Shown here one piece after another: positions 17,768 through 25,867 of a stretch of DNA of 64,000 nt. The stretch's first letter is position 1; each line of letters opens with the position of its first letter. The notes beneath the pieces are model-generated. The model had not been told where the DNA came from and did no database searches. It saw nothing but the letters and a program-made list of their open reading frames with translations. The translations under genes and the position numbers were made by a program. The DNA comes from Thiocapsa bogorovii (GTDB taxonomy: Bacteria; Pseudomonadota; Gammaproteobacteria; Chromatiales; Chromatiaceae), in NCBI RefSeq assembly GCF_021228795.1, contig NZ_CP089309.1, positions 4,647,501-4,711,500 of the forward strand, read 5' to 3'.

Positions 17768-18238
17768 TCAACGTGCGCTCATCCGGCCCCGCATCCAGGA
17801 CCTCTTCACGCGATGACGGTGAGGTGCTCCTTCCCGGCGCCGAAGACGGTCTGCAAAGCCACGCGTGCATCGTAAGGTGACGAAGCGCCCACCGTTCTTG
17901 ACGGCCAGCGCCAACAGGTAGGCGTCGGTGACTTGGCGATGGCCCAGCACTTGTCCACAGGTCAGGGTCTTTTCGACAACCGGGTTCAGGTCGTCCGGCC
18001 AGAACTGATGATCCGGCCCTGTCACGGCCTCGGCCAACCGCGCCGCCACCGCGGCCGCGGGCAACGGCGCCGGGTAGGCGGGCTGAGACATGATCCGGAT
18101 ACAGCCGTTTTGCGTGATCGGACCGGATGCCCAACCATGGGCCTGCTCACGCTCCAACCAGCGCATTGCGGTGTCGTGATGCATGTGGCTCGCATCCAGC
18201 AACGCGATGAGCACATTGACGTCCAAGAGCGCCCGCAT
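17768..18238 (-). pseudogene. vapC: VapC-type PIN-domain toxin with frameshifted C-terminus
   Basis: The N-terminal part MRALLDVNVLIALLD carries the first PIN-domain aspartate, and DAYLLALAVKNGGRFVT carries the later acidic residues, as in VapC ribonucleases. Its ATG shares one base with the vapB stop (TGATG), a standard operon overlap. After GGRFVT the expected continuation DARVALQTVFGAGKEHLTVIA, with a TGA at 17806-17808, is found in the +1 frame. One extra base near 17870 shifts translation into an Arg-rich tail that runs on to 17768. The last beta strand and helix are therefore replaced. Activity may be weakened or lost, although the catalytic acids are intact. Confidence 0.82.
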
Positions 18239-18477
18239 CAGACGCCTTCACGGTCTCTAAGGGTATCGATGTCGTCGTTCGTGACGATGACGCCGCGAGC
18301 ATCGAAGGGCCGAAATCCGGCCACCCCACGTTGCCTCGTCTCGTCCTGTGCCGTGCCGCCGGAAAGCGCTTGGCGCAGCAGATCGGACACCATCTTGCCG
18401 GCGGAGACCTTCCGCAACCGAGCGCGCTCCTTCGCCGCGGCGAGCACATCGTCGTCAATATCCAAGGTCGTTCGCAT
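18238..18477 (-). CDS. vapB: VapB-type ribbon-helix-helix antitoxin
   Basis: A 79-residue protein. MRTTLDIDDDVLAAAKERA is the usual N-terminus of VapB antitoxins of the DUF2191 type, whose beta strand and two helices bind the operator DNA. The C-terminal half (GVAGFRPFDARGVIVTNDDI) would wrap the toxin. The start at 18477 follows GAGGTG by 5 bases; ATGs at 18480 and 18492 are less well placed. It precedes vapC and should repress its own promoter. A near-identical second copy, without most of the operon, lies at 53486-53725. Confidence 0.88.
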   Translation of the reverse strand: MRTTLDIDDDVLAAAKERARLRKVSAGKMVSDLLRQALSGGTAQDETRQRGVAGFRPFDARGVIVTNDDIDTLRDREGV

Positions 18478-18609
18478 CATGGCACCTCGCATGTTGATGC
18501 GTTGATGCTAGCACGACGGCCCGGGGGGCAGCTCGCCATCGTCGAGCCGCCGAGCAGACGCCGAGCGCTGACGCGCCCGATCGAGTCGATGCAGCCGCCT
18601 GGCCCGACC

Positions 18610-18623
18610 GCAAGAATTGATCC
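18610..18623 (+). repeat. Dispersed 14-mer GCAAGAATTGATCC
   Basis: Exact copies lie at 38103-38116 and, reversed, at 62482-62495; a variant is near 16993. This one lies between vapB and mscS fragment B. Confidence 0.7.
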
Positions 18624-18659
18624 GCGAAACTTGCTCTCGGTAAAGCGCTGATCGTTAGG

Positions 18660-18972
18660 ATTCTGTGACCGCAGATGGTGGCGTCGATGCTGTCCTCCTT
18701 GATCCTCATGCGCGGCGCGGCGATGACCACCTCGGCCACCGCCTTGCACAGCGCGAACACGGCCCAGACGGCCATGGCGACGATGATGGGCTTGCCGCCG
18801 ATCGCAAAGGCGGTGAGGAGGCCGCCGGTGATATTGACCTCGTTCTCCAAGACCTTGAGGACGAAGGTCACGCCGAGCGCGATGGCGATGGGCTCCAGGA
18901 TGCGCATGAACCGGCCGTAGGGCCGGACTACCCGTTTCGAAATCCGCTTGATGCGGGTCGTCAGCATAAGCG
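18660..18972 (-). pseudogene. mscS paralogue fragment B: inner-membrane segment only
   Basis: About 100 residues match the transmembrane part of the intact channel at 25868-28354: MLTTRIKRISKRVV, then NITGGLLTAFAIGGKPIIVA and VVIAAPRMRIKEDSIDATI. The match stops abruptly after DSIDAT, where the paralogue continues MWRIG. Both ends are broken, with the upstream end running into a transposase remnant at 18972. It overlaps in content with fragment A, so the two come from different copies rather than from one gene split by vapBC. Confidence 0.8.
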
Positions 18973-19167
18973 ACACAGAATCAAATGGACCTGGTTCGGC
19001 ATCAGGCAGTACGACCAAGCCTCGACGCCGTACGACTGACATGCCTTCGCCAGCCAGTCCTTGCACAGCGCTTAGTCGTCGTCCTCCACGAAGATGCGTT
19101 GGCGCCTGTTGCCGCATCGCGTCACGGGGTAGGGGACGGGTACGATGATGCGCGGGAGTGAGGCCAT
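18966..19167 (-). pseudogene. IS200/RAYT-like (Y1) transposase N-terminal remnant
   Basis: The frame from ATG 19167 reads MASLPRIIVPVPYPVTRCGN, then RRQRIFVEDDD, a TAA, and then ALCKDWLAKACQSYGVEAWS and YCLMPNQVHLIL. It closely follows the N-terminus of REP-associated tyrosine transposases, where the last block is normally YCLMPNHVHLI. Here the first His of the HxH metal motif is Gln, and an in-frame stop lies in the middle. The catalytic tyrosine part is missing because the sequence joins mscS fragment B. This is a dead mobile element at a recombination junction. Confidence 0.82.
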
Positions 19168-19484
19168 TGGCCAAGCGTAGGGCGGCGAAAATTGGCGCAA
19201 AGAGTAAAGTGTCACCGTAGTCGGGCGCAAAACCTGTGGGAGAGAGCTTCTGCAGCGTTGTCTCGTGCCGTTGCTCGACGATCGAGTAGCTTTGGTGAGT
19301 CATCTGTTCACGGCTGGATTGCACTCTCAGGTTGGACAGGGCCGATCTGTCAGCAACCCGCGTGTTCGCCCGGCCACGTCAATGAGGATTCCCGATTCCG
19401 GGACCGAACTGCTATGCAGCAGCGGGGCGTGTGAGCAGGAAACGAGAACTGGCATCCGTCGGCGCTGGATAGTGGGGTAATCAG
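19168..19484. other. Gap without a gene, 317 bases
   Basis: Nothing coding is supported here. The last part must hold the promoter of the araC-like gene. I see no clear hexamers or operator. Confidence 0.3.
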
Positions 19485-20501
19485 TTGAGCGACAACAAGC
19501 AGCCTGGAGCTTGGCTCCTCGAGACTTTCGTCCGGGGCGGGGTGGATGCTCAGAAGCTGAGGCAGCGGCTACCCGAAGAAATACATCAGATGATGTCATC
19601 TCCCGAGACGCTCACGCCTGAAATGGTCAATACCATTCTTCTCGAATGCGCGGTGCTGAGTGGAGACAGCAATTTCGGTTTGCGCATGATCGAGCTTGCT
19701 CACACCTCGGACTTGGGGATCTATGGGTACCTTCTGCTGAATGCGCCCACAGTGGGCAAGGCGCTGGAAATCGCCTGTCGGTATTTTCCGACGTTCTATC
19801 TCGGCGCCGCGTTGAATCTGTCCATCGCCAAAGGCGTGGCTTCACTAACCTATCGCGTCGACGCCCCCGCGACTGTACCTGCGCGCCACGACAACGAGTG
19901 GAGCCTTGGATTCTTTGTGCACATCATCCGACGAGGTGCGTCCGCTGATTGGGTTCCGGCAAGATCGACCTTCACACATGCAGCGCCTGATGAATTGCAG
20001 GAGCAGCGCGGGGTCTTCGGCACAAACCTCCGTTTCGAGCATGCCGTCAATAGCATCGAATTTTCAACTGACGTTCTGCGTTATCGCATCAACGCAGCCG
20101 ATCCCAGCTTGCTTCGTGTATTGACGCAACATGCGGACAATCTGCTTGCGAGAATAACAAGAGAAGAGAACCTGGCCGATCATGTCAGGCTGCTCATTCT
20201 CAAGAGCCTGGACAGTGGATCGGCGAATGCGGCCGATATCGCCGGAAGACTGAACATCTCGGTCAGCACGTTGAAACGACGCCTGAAGCAGGAGGATCTC
20301 AGCTATCGCAGGTTGCGCGACGGCGTCGTCGAAGAGATCGCCAAAGCCGCACTGAAAGAGACTCGAGTACCCGTCACCGAGATCGCGTTGCGAGCCGGCT
20401 ATGCCGAAGTCAGCGCCTTCGACCGGGCGTTCGTGCGCATCACCGGCATGACTCCATTGCAGTATCGGGCAACAGAAGCTCGGAAGGCGAAATCCAAATA
20501 G
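19485..20501 (+). CDS. AraC-family transcriptional regulator
   Basis: A 338-residue regulator. The N-terminal two thirds resemble the arabinose_bd/OruR-type ligand domain of GliR- and ArgR-like members (ETLTPEMVNTILLECAVLSGDSNFGLRM, near 45-75). The last 100 residues form the AraC DNA-binding domain with two helix-turn-helix motifs: SANAADIAGRLNISVSTLKRRL at about 245-265, and VPVTEIALRAGYAEVSAFDRAF at about 290-312. The final MTPLQYR is typical. Translation appears to begin at the TTG at 19485, after a GGGG stretch. It probably controls the DUF1254 genes that follow on the same strand; that target is inferred from position. Confidence 0.9.
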   Translation: MSDNKQPGAWLLETFVRGGVDAQKLRQRLPEEIHQMMSSPETLTPEMVNTILLECAVLSGDSNFGLRMIELAHTSDLGIYGYLLLNAPTVGKALEIACRYFPTFYLGAALNLSIAKGVASLTYRVDAPATVPARHDNEWSLGFFVHIIRRGASADWVPARSTFTHAAPDELQEQRGVFGTNLRFEHAVNSIEFSTDVLRYRINAADPSLLRVLTQHADNLLARITREENLADHVRLLILKSLDSGSANAADIAGRLNISVSTLKRRLKQEDLSYRRLRDGVVEEIAKAALKETRVPVTEIALRAGYAEVSAFDRAFVRITGMTPLQYRATEARKAKSK

Positions 20502-20723
20502 GTTCGATGACCTGGCGGGTTCTCGCCTGTTGGCGGACATCGGTCCCTTCCGCGACTGAGCCAAAATATCAATTTTTTGGGCCTGTTTGTCTGACGCCCG
20601 AGAACACGATGCTGCTAATGTAAGCGGCTATTTCCAGAGCGGAAGGCGCGCCGAGAAAGCGCGTTTCGCATGCAGTTTCTGCCGTCTACGAACCGTCCAG
20701 CAATCCCCCACAGGCCGACAATC
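20502..20723 (+). promoter_or_regulatory. Promoter region of the DUF1254 genes
   Basis: This gap between the AraC gene and the DUF1254 gene holds an AT-rich block at 20563-20578 (AAAATATCAATTTTTT), striking in this GC-rich DNA and suited to an UP element or regulator site. The same AAAATATCAATTT 13-mer recurs at 30221-30233. I could not fix -35/-10 positions. Confidence 0.35.
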
Positions 20724-21746
20724 ATGCGTGCAAGAACCTTCATCATGGTCCTGGCGACCACGGTCGTCCTCGCCGGCGTCGCCATCGCATCGGGCGCCGA
20801 GCAGGTCACCGTGGATAATTTCGAACGCGCCGAAACCGATCGGACGATGAAAGACTACGTCGACCTCGGCGGTTTCGGTAAATTCCACCATATCCGCGAC
20901 CCCGTCCCCATCGACGAACAGGCGGTGGTGCGGATGCAGGTCGACACGCTGTATTCGTTCGGCGTGTTCGATCTGACCACACCGGTCACCATCACGCTGC
21001 CGGATACGGGCGAGCGCTTCATGTCGGCGCTGATCATCAACCAGGATCACTCGATGCTTCCGATCCAATACGCGCCGGCCACATTCACGCTGACGCAGGA
21101 AATGGTCGGCACGCGCTACGTGATCATCCCCCTGCGCGTCTTCATGGACGCCACCGACAAGGACGACATCGCCAAGGCGAACGCGCTGCAGGATCAGGTG
21201 AAGGTCAGTCAGGCCGATGCGGGCAGCTTCAACGTGCCCGAATGGGACATGGAGTCGCTTCTCAGGGTTCGCGACGCCCTCGCGGTTCTGGCCTCCACGG
21301 TAACGGACACCAGGGAATTTTTCGGCGACAGATCCCAGCTCGACCCGCTGAAATTCAAGATGGGCACCGCGGCCGGCTGGGGCGGCAACCCGAAAGAGGG
21401 CACGATCTACTTCTCCAATTCGCCGGCGATGAACGACGGCAAGACGCCCTACTCGGTGACCGTCAAGGACGTGCCGATGAAGGAAAAAGGCTTCTGGTCG
21501 ATCACGGTCTATGGTGAGGACAACTACCTCAAGCCGAACGATCTGAACCGGGTCGCGCTGAACAACGTCACCGCCGAGAGAAATGCGGATGGCAGCATCA
21601 CGATCAATGCCGGCGGCTGTGACGACGGGCGCATCAACTGCATCCCGATCACCGAAGGTTGGAACTACGTGGCACGGGTATACCGCCCGATGCCCGAGGT
21701 CATCTCGGGCGAATGGGTCTTCCCCGAAATGCAGCCCACCAAGTGA
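20724..21746 (+). CDS. DUF1254/DUF1214 secreted protein, short form
   Basis: From ATG 20724 (MRARTFIMVLATT) the product is 340 residues with a Sec signal peptide cleaved near residue 25 (AIASGA). A DUF1254 domain follows (about 40-155; VRMQVDTLYSFGVFDL, MVGTRYVIIPLRV). The DUF1214 domain spans about 220-335 (GTAAGWGGNPKEGTIYFSNS, KEKGFWSITVYGEDNY, CIPITEGWNYVARVYRP). These paired domains occur in periplasmic proteins of unknown activity. It sits directly before a longer paralogue, with which it probably forms a transcript under the AraC regulator. Confidence 0.9.
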   Translation: MRARTFIMVLATTVVLAGVAIASGAEQVTVDNFERAETDRTMKDYVDLGGFGKFHHIRDPVPIDEQAVVRMQVDTLYSFGVFDLTTPVTITLPDTGERFMSALIINQDHSMLPIQYAPATFTLTQEMVGTRYVIIPLRVFMDATDKDDIAKANALQDQVKVSQADAGSFNVPEWDMESLLRVRDALAVLASTVTDTREFFGDRSQLDPLKFKMGTAAGWGGNPKEGTIYFSNSPAMNDGKTPYSVTVKDVPMKEKGFWSITVYGEDNYLKPNDLNRVALNNVTAERNADGSITINAGGCDDGRINCIPITEGWNYVARVYRPMPEVISGEWVFPEMQPTK

Positions 21747-21840
21747 TCGAATGAGGCAAGCAACCGAAGCGGAAGGACCCGAACGGCTGGATCCGCGCTT
21801 GCGGCCACCCCAAGCACAGCAGAACCCGAAAGGTAGACAG

Positions 21841-23340
21841 ATGAGACTGATCAAGACAATGGTGAGCGGGATTGCGCTGGCGCTTGTCGCTGGCACCCCG
21901 GCACTTGCCGAACCAAAGTACAAGGCGGACGTCCCTGAAAGCATCCTGACTCCCGACACGGTCGAGACGCGGCTGGGCACGCTGCGCTTCAAGGATGGCG
22001 CGCCGGACGATGCAACCGTCACCCTTGTCTACGACAATCTGGATTTCATGCGGGGCGTCCAAGCCTTTCTTGACGGCGTACCAGCGGCATCGATCTATGC
22101 GATGTGCAACGGCCTGCTGGAAGGAGCCGGGGTCGACGATCAGACGTTTGGCATTTTCGAAACGCTCATGGACGCCAGGTCGATTTTTCTGACGGCCCAG
22201 ACCACAACCGCCTATGTCACGCACTGCTTTGACCTGGAGAACGGTCCGGTCGTTCTGGAAGCTTCGCCCGGCCTGCTCGGACCGCTGGACGACGCCTATT
22301 TTCGGCATGTCGTCGACGTGGGCGTGACCGGGCCTGACCAGGGCAAGGGGGGCAAATACCTGCTGGTTCCCCCGGGATACGAGGGCGAGTTGCCCGGCGA
22401 GGGTTACTTCATCATCAAGTCACCCACCTACACCGTCTGGCAGTTGAGCCGGATCATGAACGGCGACCTGGCGGCGGGCGCGAAAGGAGTAAAGGATACG
22501 ATGCGGGTCTACCCGTGGGCGCAGCGTGACAACCCGCCGGAAACGAGGTTCGTCAACCTGTCGGGGCTGAAGTTCAACACGGTCCACGCCAACGATTTCG
22601 AGTTCTACGAAGAGATCAACGCTATCATCCAGAAGGAACGCGCCGATGCCTTGCCGGCTGAACTGGTCGGCACGCTGGCTTCCATCGGCATCAAGAAGGG
22701 CCAGCCCTTCGCTCCGGATGACAGGATGCGCGCGATCCTGACCGACGCGGTCGCGGTCGGCAACGCCACCGCGCGGGCGATCATTTTCGCCCAGCGCGAC
22801 CAGCGCGGCTTCTACTACCCGGACCGTCAGTGGAAGACTAACTTCATCGGCGGCAGTTCCGAGTTCTACGACGACGGCGAACGGATGCTCGATTCCCGTG
22901 TCCTGTTCCACTACTACGCCACCGGGATCACACCTGCGATGGCGCAGCCGGTGGTCGGGAAGGGTTCGGTCTATGCCTATGCCGAACGGGATGCGAACGG
23001 CGACTACCTCGATGGCGGCAAGACCTACAGCATCACACTGCCCGCACCGATCCCGATGAAGGACTTCTGGTCGTTCATGGTGTACGACAACCAGACCCGG
23101 TCGATGCTGGAGACCGACCAGAAGGCCGCCGGCATCGACAGCAACAGCCCCGACCTGGTGGCCAACGCAGACGGTTCCTACACCGTCTGGTTCGGCCCGG
23201 AAGCGCCCGCAGGCAAGGAAGGCAACTGGGTTCAGACCATGCCGGGCAAGGGTTGGAATACGCTGCTGCGGCTCTATGGCCCGCTGGCACCCTGGTTTGA
23301 CAAGACCTGGAAGCCGGGCGATTTCGAACGGGTCGAGTGA
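21841..23340 (+). CDS. DUF1254/DUF1214 secreted protein, long form
   Basis: A 499-residue protein with a signal peptide ending near GTPALA (residue 23). DUF1254 covers about 50-190 (DFMRGVQAFLDGVPAASIYA, LLGPLDDAYFRHVVDVGVTG). DUF1214 covers about 370-480 (SITLPAPIPMKDFWSFMVYD, GKGWNTLLRLYGPLAPWFDK). GAAAGGTAGACAG precedes the ATG. The gap to the short paralogue is 94 bases. Proteins of this form are common next to porins and transporters, but no biochemical role is established that I can rely on. The final segment DKTWKPGDFERV is the typical C-terminus. Confidence 0.9.
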   Translation: MRLIKTMVSGIALALVAGTPALAEPKYKADVPESILTPDTVETRLGTLRFKDGAPDDATVTLVYDNLDFMRGVQAFLDGVPAASIYAMCNGLLEGAGVDDQTFGIFETLMDARSIFLTAQTTTAYVTHCFDLENGPVVLEASPGLLGPLDDAYFRHVVDVGVTGPDQGKGGKYLLVPPGYEGELPGEGYFIIKSPTYTVWQLSRIMNGDLAAGAKGVKDTMRVYPWAQRDNPPETRFVNLSGLKFNTVHANDFEFYEEINAIIQKERADALPAELVGTLASIGIKKGQPFAPDDRMRAILTDAVAVGNATARAIIFAQRDQRGFYYPDRQWKTNFIGGSSEFYDDGERMLDSRVLFHYYATGITPAMAQPVVGKGSVYAYAERDANGDYLDGGKTYSITLPAPIPMKDFWSFMVYDNQTRSMLETDQKAAGIDSNSPDLVANADGSYTVWFGPEAPAGKEGNWVQTMPGKGWNTLLRLYGPLAPWFDKTWKPGDFERVE

Positions 23341-23501
23341 TCGCGGGCTTTGCGTTGATGCTGTTGAGCATCACATCGCAGCCTCATGCTGACCAATCAA
23401 ACCATCGGCGAGTCGCCGGCCGGACAACGACACTGGCAAACGCACGCGTTACCGGACGACAAACCTGATCCACCCACTGCACATTGACCAGGAATCGATT
23501 C

Positions 23502-24281
23502 ATGTACCAAGCCTTCAGCACAACGCTGACTGCCATCGCCTTGTTTTTCGCGATGCTCGTCCTACTCGAGGTCGGCCGCCGTGTCGGTAACAAGCGGCTC
23601 GCCAGCGATCCGGAAGGTGCGCGAGCCGGTACAGGCGCCGTCGAAGGGGCCGTCTTTGCATTACTCGGTCTGTTGATCGCGTTCACGTTCTCCGGAGCCG
23701 CGTCGCGTTTCGATGCGCGCCGCGATCTCGTCGTCCAAGAGAGCAACGCAATCGGTACCGCCTATCTGCGGCTCGATCTGCTGCCGGCCAACACCCAGCC
23801 GGCGATGCGGGAGATGTTTCGGCAGTACCTGGATGCCCGCTTGAACGTGTATCGCTTACTACCCGATTTGGAGGCCGCGTATGCCGCGCTCGGGACGGCG
23901 AATGACATGCAAAAGGACATCTGGAACGCGGCCCTCGCCGACGGCCAACAGACCGGCGCGATGCCGGACGCGATCAAACTGCTGCTACCGGCCCTGAACG
24001 AGATGTTCGACATCGCCAGTTCGCGGACCATGGCGGCGCAGATGCATCCGCCGACGGTCATCTATGGACTGCTCTATCTCATGGCCTTGGCGAGCGCCTT
24101 GCTCGCCGGTTATGGCATGTCCGGCGGTCGCTCACGCAGTTGGCTACACGTCATCGCCTTCCCCGCCGTCATGGCGATTGCGGTGTTCATCATCATCGAC
24201 ATCGAGTACCCGCGCCTTGGCTTGATCAAGGTCGACAGCTTCGACAAAGCATTGGTGGACCTCAGGGCGGGCATGGACTGA
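23502..24281 (+). CDS. DUF4239-like (bestrophin-like) membrane protein
   Basis: A 259-residue inner-membrane protein. It has helices at about 5-25 (TLTAIALFFAMLVLLEVGRRVG) and 47-65 (AVFALLGLLIAFTFSGAASRFD). A soluble middle region is followed by two C-terminal helices (about 190-210 and 220-238). The segment SGAASRFDARRDLVVQESNAIGTAYLRLDLL is the hallmark I associate with DUF4239 proteins. The function is unknown, although distant similarity to bestrophin channels is often noted. The start is set at ATG 23502, with AGGAATC upstream. It follows the DUF1254 genes on the same strand after 161 bases. Confidence 0.82.
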   Translation: MYQAFSTTLTAIALFFAMLVLLEVGRRVGNKRLASDPEGARAGTGAVEGAVFALLGLLIAFTFSGAASRFDARRDLVVQESNAIGTAYLRLDLLPANTQPAMREMFRQYLDARLNVYRLLPDLEAAYAALGTANDMQKDIWNAALADGQQTGAMPDAIKLLLPALNEMFDIASSRTMAAQMHPPTVIYGLLYLMALASALLAGYGMSGGRSRSWLHVIAFPAVMAIAVFIIIDIEYPRLGLIKVDSFDKALVDLRAGMD

Positions 24282-24732
24282 GTAAGAGCCAGCGACATCG
24301 GGACGCGCAACGAGTTCAGCGACATCTAACCTGACACAGGGGGCGGGCCTCGACATGATCCTCTGGCCGGGGCGAGAGAGTCGCTCCGGCTTCCTTGACC
24401 CATAGAAGAACGTCTCGTTCGGCACCTACGTCTTCGACAGAAACGCCGGGGCGTGAAAGGTCAGGGTTGGAGAACAGCTCAACAATGTGCGAATGCGTGC
24501 GTCGCACGGCATCAAGAACCTCGGGTGATATATCCTGTCCGCTATTCATCTTCTAAGTCCCAGGTCACAGGCTGGAGTCCGGGCTTAAGGTCATCTCTCT
24601 CATTTTGTGCACGCTCTCCTTGACGCAACGTACAATAATTTGCACTTAGGTTCCTTCCCTGGCAGCCGACCGATCAAATAGGTCCATTCCGTACTGTCAC
24701 CGTAACCCGCAGGCGCCGAGATCGTGTAGGTC
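24282..24732. other. Low-content gap with one possible small gene
   Basis: Apart from a weak small frame at 24316-24549 I see no gene. The DNA around 24590-24690 is less GC-rich than the surroundings. No RNA gene or terminator was recognised. Confidence 0.3.
24316..24549 (-). CDS. Possible small hypothetical protein (77 aa)
   Basis: The frame encodes a charged, helical 77-residue protein (MNSGQDISPEVLDAVRRTHS..., then VEDVGAERDVLLWVKEAG). It shows normal codon use but no recognisable domain. There is only a weak ribosome site. It could be a remnant of a larger gene or chance; confidence is low. Confidence 0.3.
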   Translation of the reverse strand: MNSGQDISPEVLDAVRRTHSHIVELFSNPDLSRPGVSVEDVGAERDVLLWVKEAGATLSPRPEDHVEARPLCQVRCR

Positions 24733-25416
24733 TCAGCGACCCGGCAGGCTCCACCAGCGCGAGAGACGCCGCTGCAGGACCCGCGGCGGCACGCCCTCGT
24801 AGTGCGAGACGTCGTTGAAGACGCGCAGCCGGGCGCGGGTGACGCTGGCGAAATCGAGGATGGTCAGCGCCGCCGGACTCTGGTCGAGCCGGTCGCGGTA
24901 GCCGCGTGCATCGAAGCCCAGCAGGCTGCTCACCAGCAGCCGATTGGTGCCCTTGTGCGAAACCACCAGCACGGAGCGGTGTGCATGCTGCTGCACGATC
25001 CGGCGCATCACCGGCAGCGCCCGGGCGAGCACGGCGATGCCGGACTCCCCGCCGGCCGGGGCGATGGTCAGCGGGTCCTCCTGCCAGGCGTCGTATTCGT
25101 CGGCGAACTCGGTCTCCACCTCATCACGGGTCCGGCCCTCCCAGCGGCCGTAGTCGATCTCACGGAGGTCCGGGTCCGTCTGCGGCTCCCGACCGTGGGG
25201 GTCGGCGATGATGCGCGCCGTCTCCAGGGTTCGGCCCATCGGGCTCGCGTACACTGCGTCCAGGGTGTCGCAACGCAGTCGCTCGGCCAAGGCCCGGACC
25301 TGACCGCGTCCCTCTTCGGACAAGGGGACATCGGTTGCTCCGGCGAAGCGGTCTTCGGCCGTCAGTTCGGTGGCGCCGTGGCGAACGAGAATCCGGCGCC
25401 AGTTGGTACGTTTCAT
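24733..25416 (-). CDS. Histidine phosphatase family protein (phosphoglycerate mutase-like)
   Basis: A 227-residue cytoplasmic protein with the catalytic LVRHGAT motif (residues 10-16), where His is phosphorylated. It also has ASPMGRTLETA (57-67), the second RHG-side arginine region, and VVSHKGTNRLLV (about 150-161), which supplies the second histidine. EIDYGRWEG at about 87-95 is the usual acid/base block. The set is that of the GpmB/CobC branch of the superfamily. The substrate is not predictable. The gene stands alone, without a clear operon partner. Confidence 0.9.
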   Translation of the reverse strand: MKRTNWRRILVRHGATELTAEDRFAGATDVPLSEEGRGQVRALAERLRCDTLDAVYASPMGRTLETARIIADPHGREPQTDPDLREIDYGRWEGRTRDEVETEFADEYDAWQEDPLTIAPAGGESGIAVLARALPVMRRIVQQHAHRSVLVVSHKGTNRLLVSSLLGFDARGYRDRLDQSPAALTILDFASVTRARLRVFNDVSHYEGVPPRVLQRRLSRWWSLPGR

Positions 25417-25867
25417 TCCGGCAATCGGCTAAGTTGTTTGGGGTGTAATCTCTCAGCGGTGCGGCAGTGGCAAGACCTATGCGGCTGGAGTTTGCCCGAG
25501 CGCCATGTCACGTGACGGGCACGCGGCAACGAACGGCCCGACATCTTTCTCGGCGATGCCGACGGTGATCGGGCTGCGCTCTTGAAGGCCCTGACCATTG
25601 TCCCGGCCAAGCTCCGGCAAGCCCTGCGTCGTCAGGGCTTCCAGTGCTGAGGGTATCAGGCCAAGATGGCCTGGCTACGCGATCTGCGGGCCGAAGTGGC
25701 CGGAGCGATGATCAAGGCCCGCGGCACTGCGCACGGCCCGCTGCGCGAGCACCTCACGCGCCAGCGCCTGTTCGTCGGTGACTCGAAACCAGCCGCGCGG
25801 GATGCCGGTGCCGGAATTGCTCCCAAACTGAAGCGACCGCGCGGTCGCCGCGCCCGCAGCCGAGCGC
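25417..25867. other. Gap without an intact gene; possible coding remnant on the plus strand
   Basis: Plus-strand reading near 25525-25650 gives RPDIFLGDADGDRAALLKAL and VPAKLRQALRRQG before a stop, followed by another short open piece to about 25800. The amino-acid content looks protein-like, but there is no start, family or neighbour to support a gene. It may be the tail of a lost transposase or enzyme. Confidence 0.3.

Noticed and set aside
17053-19167. vapBC inserted into a single mscS gene
   Set aside because: The two mscS fragments overlap in content around SIDAT, so they cannot be two halves of one gene split by an insertion.
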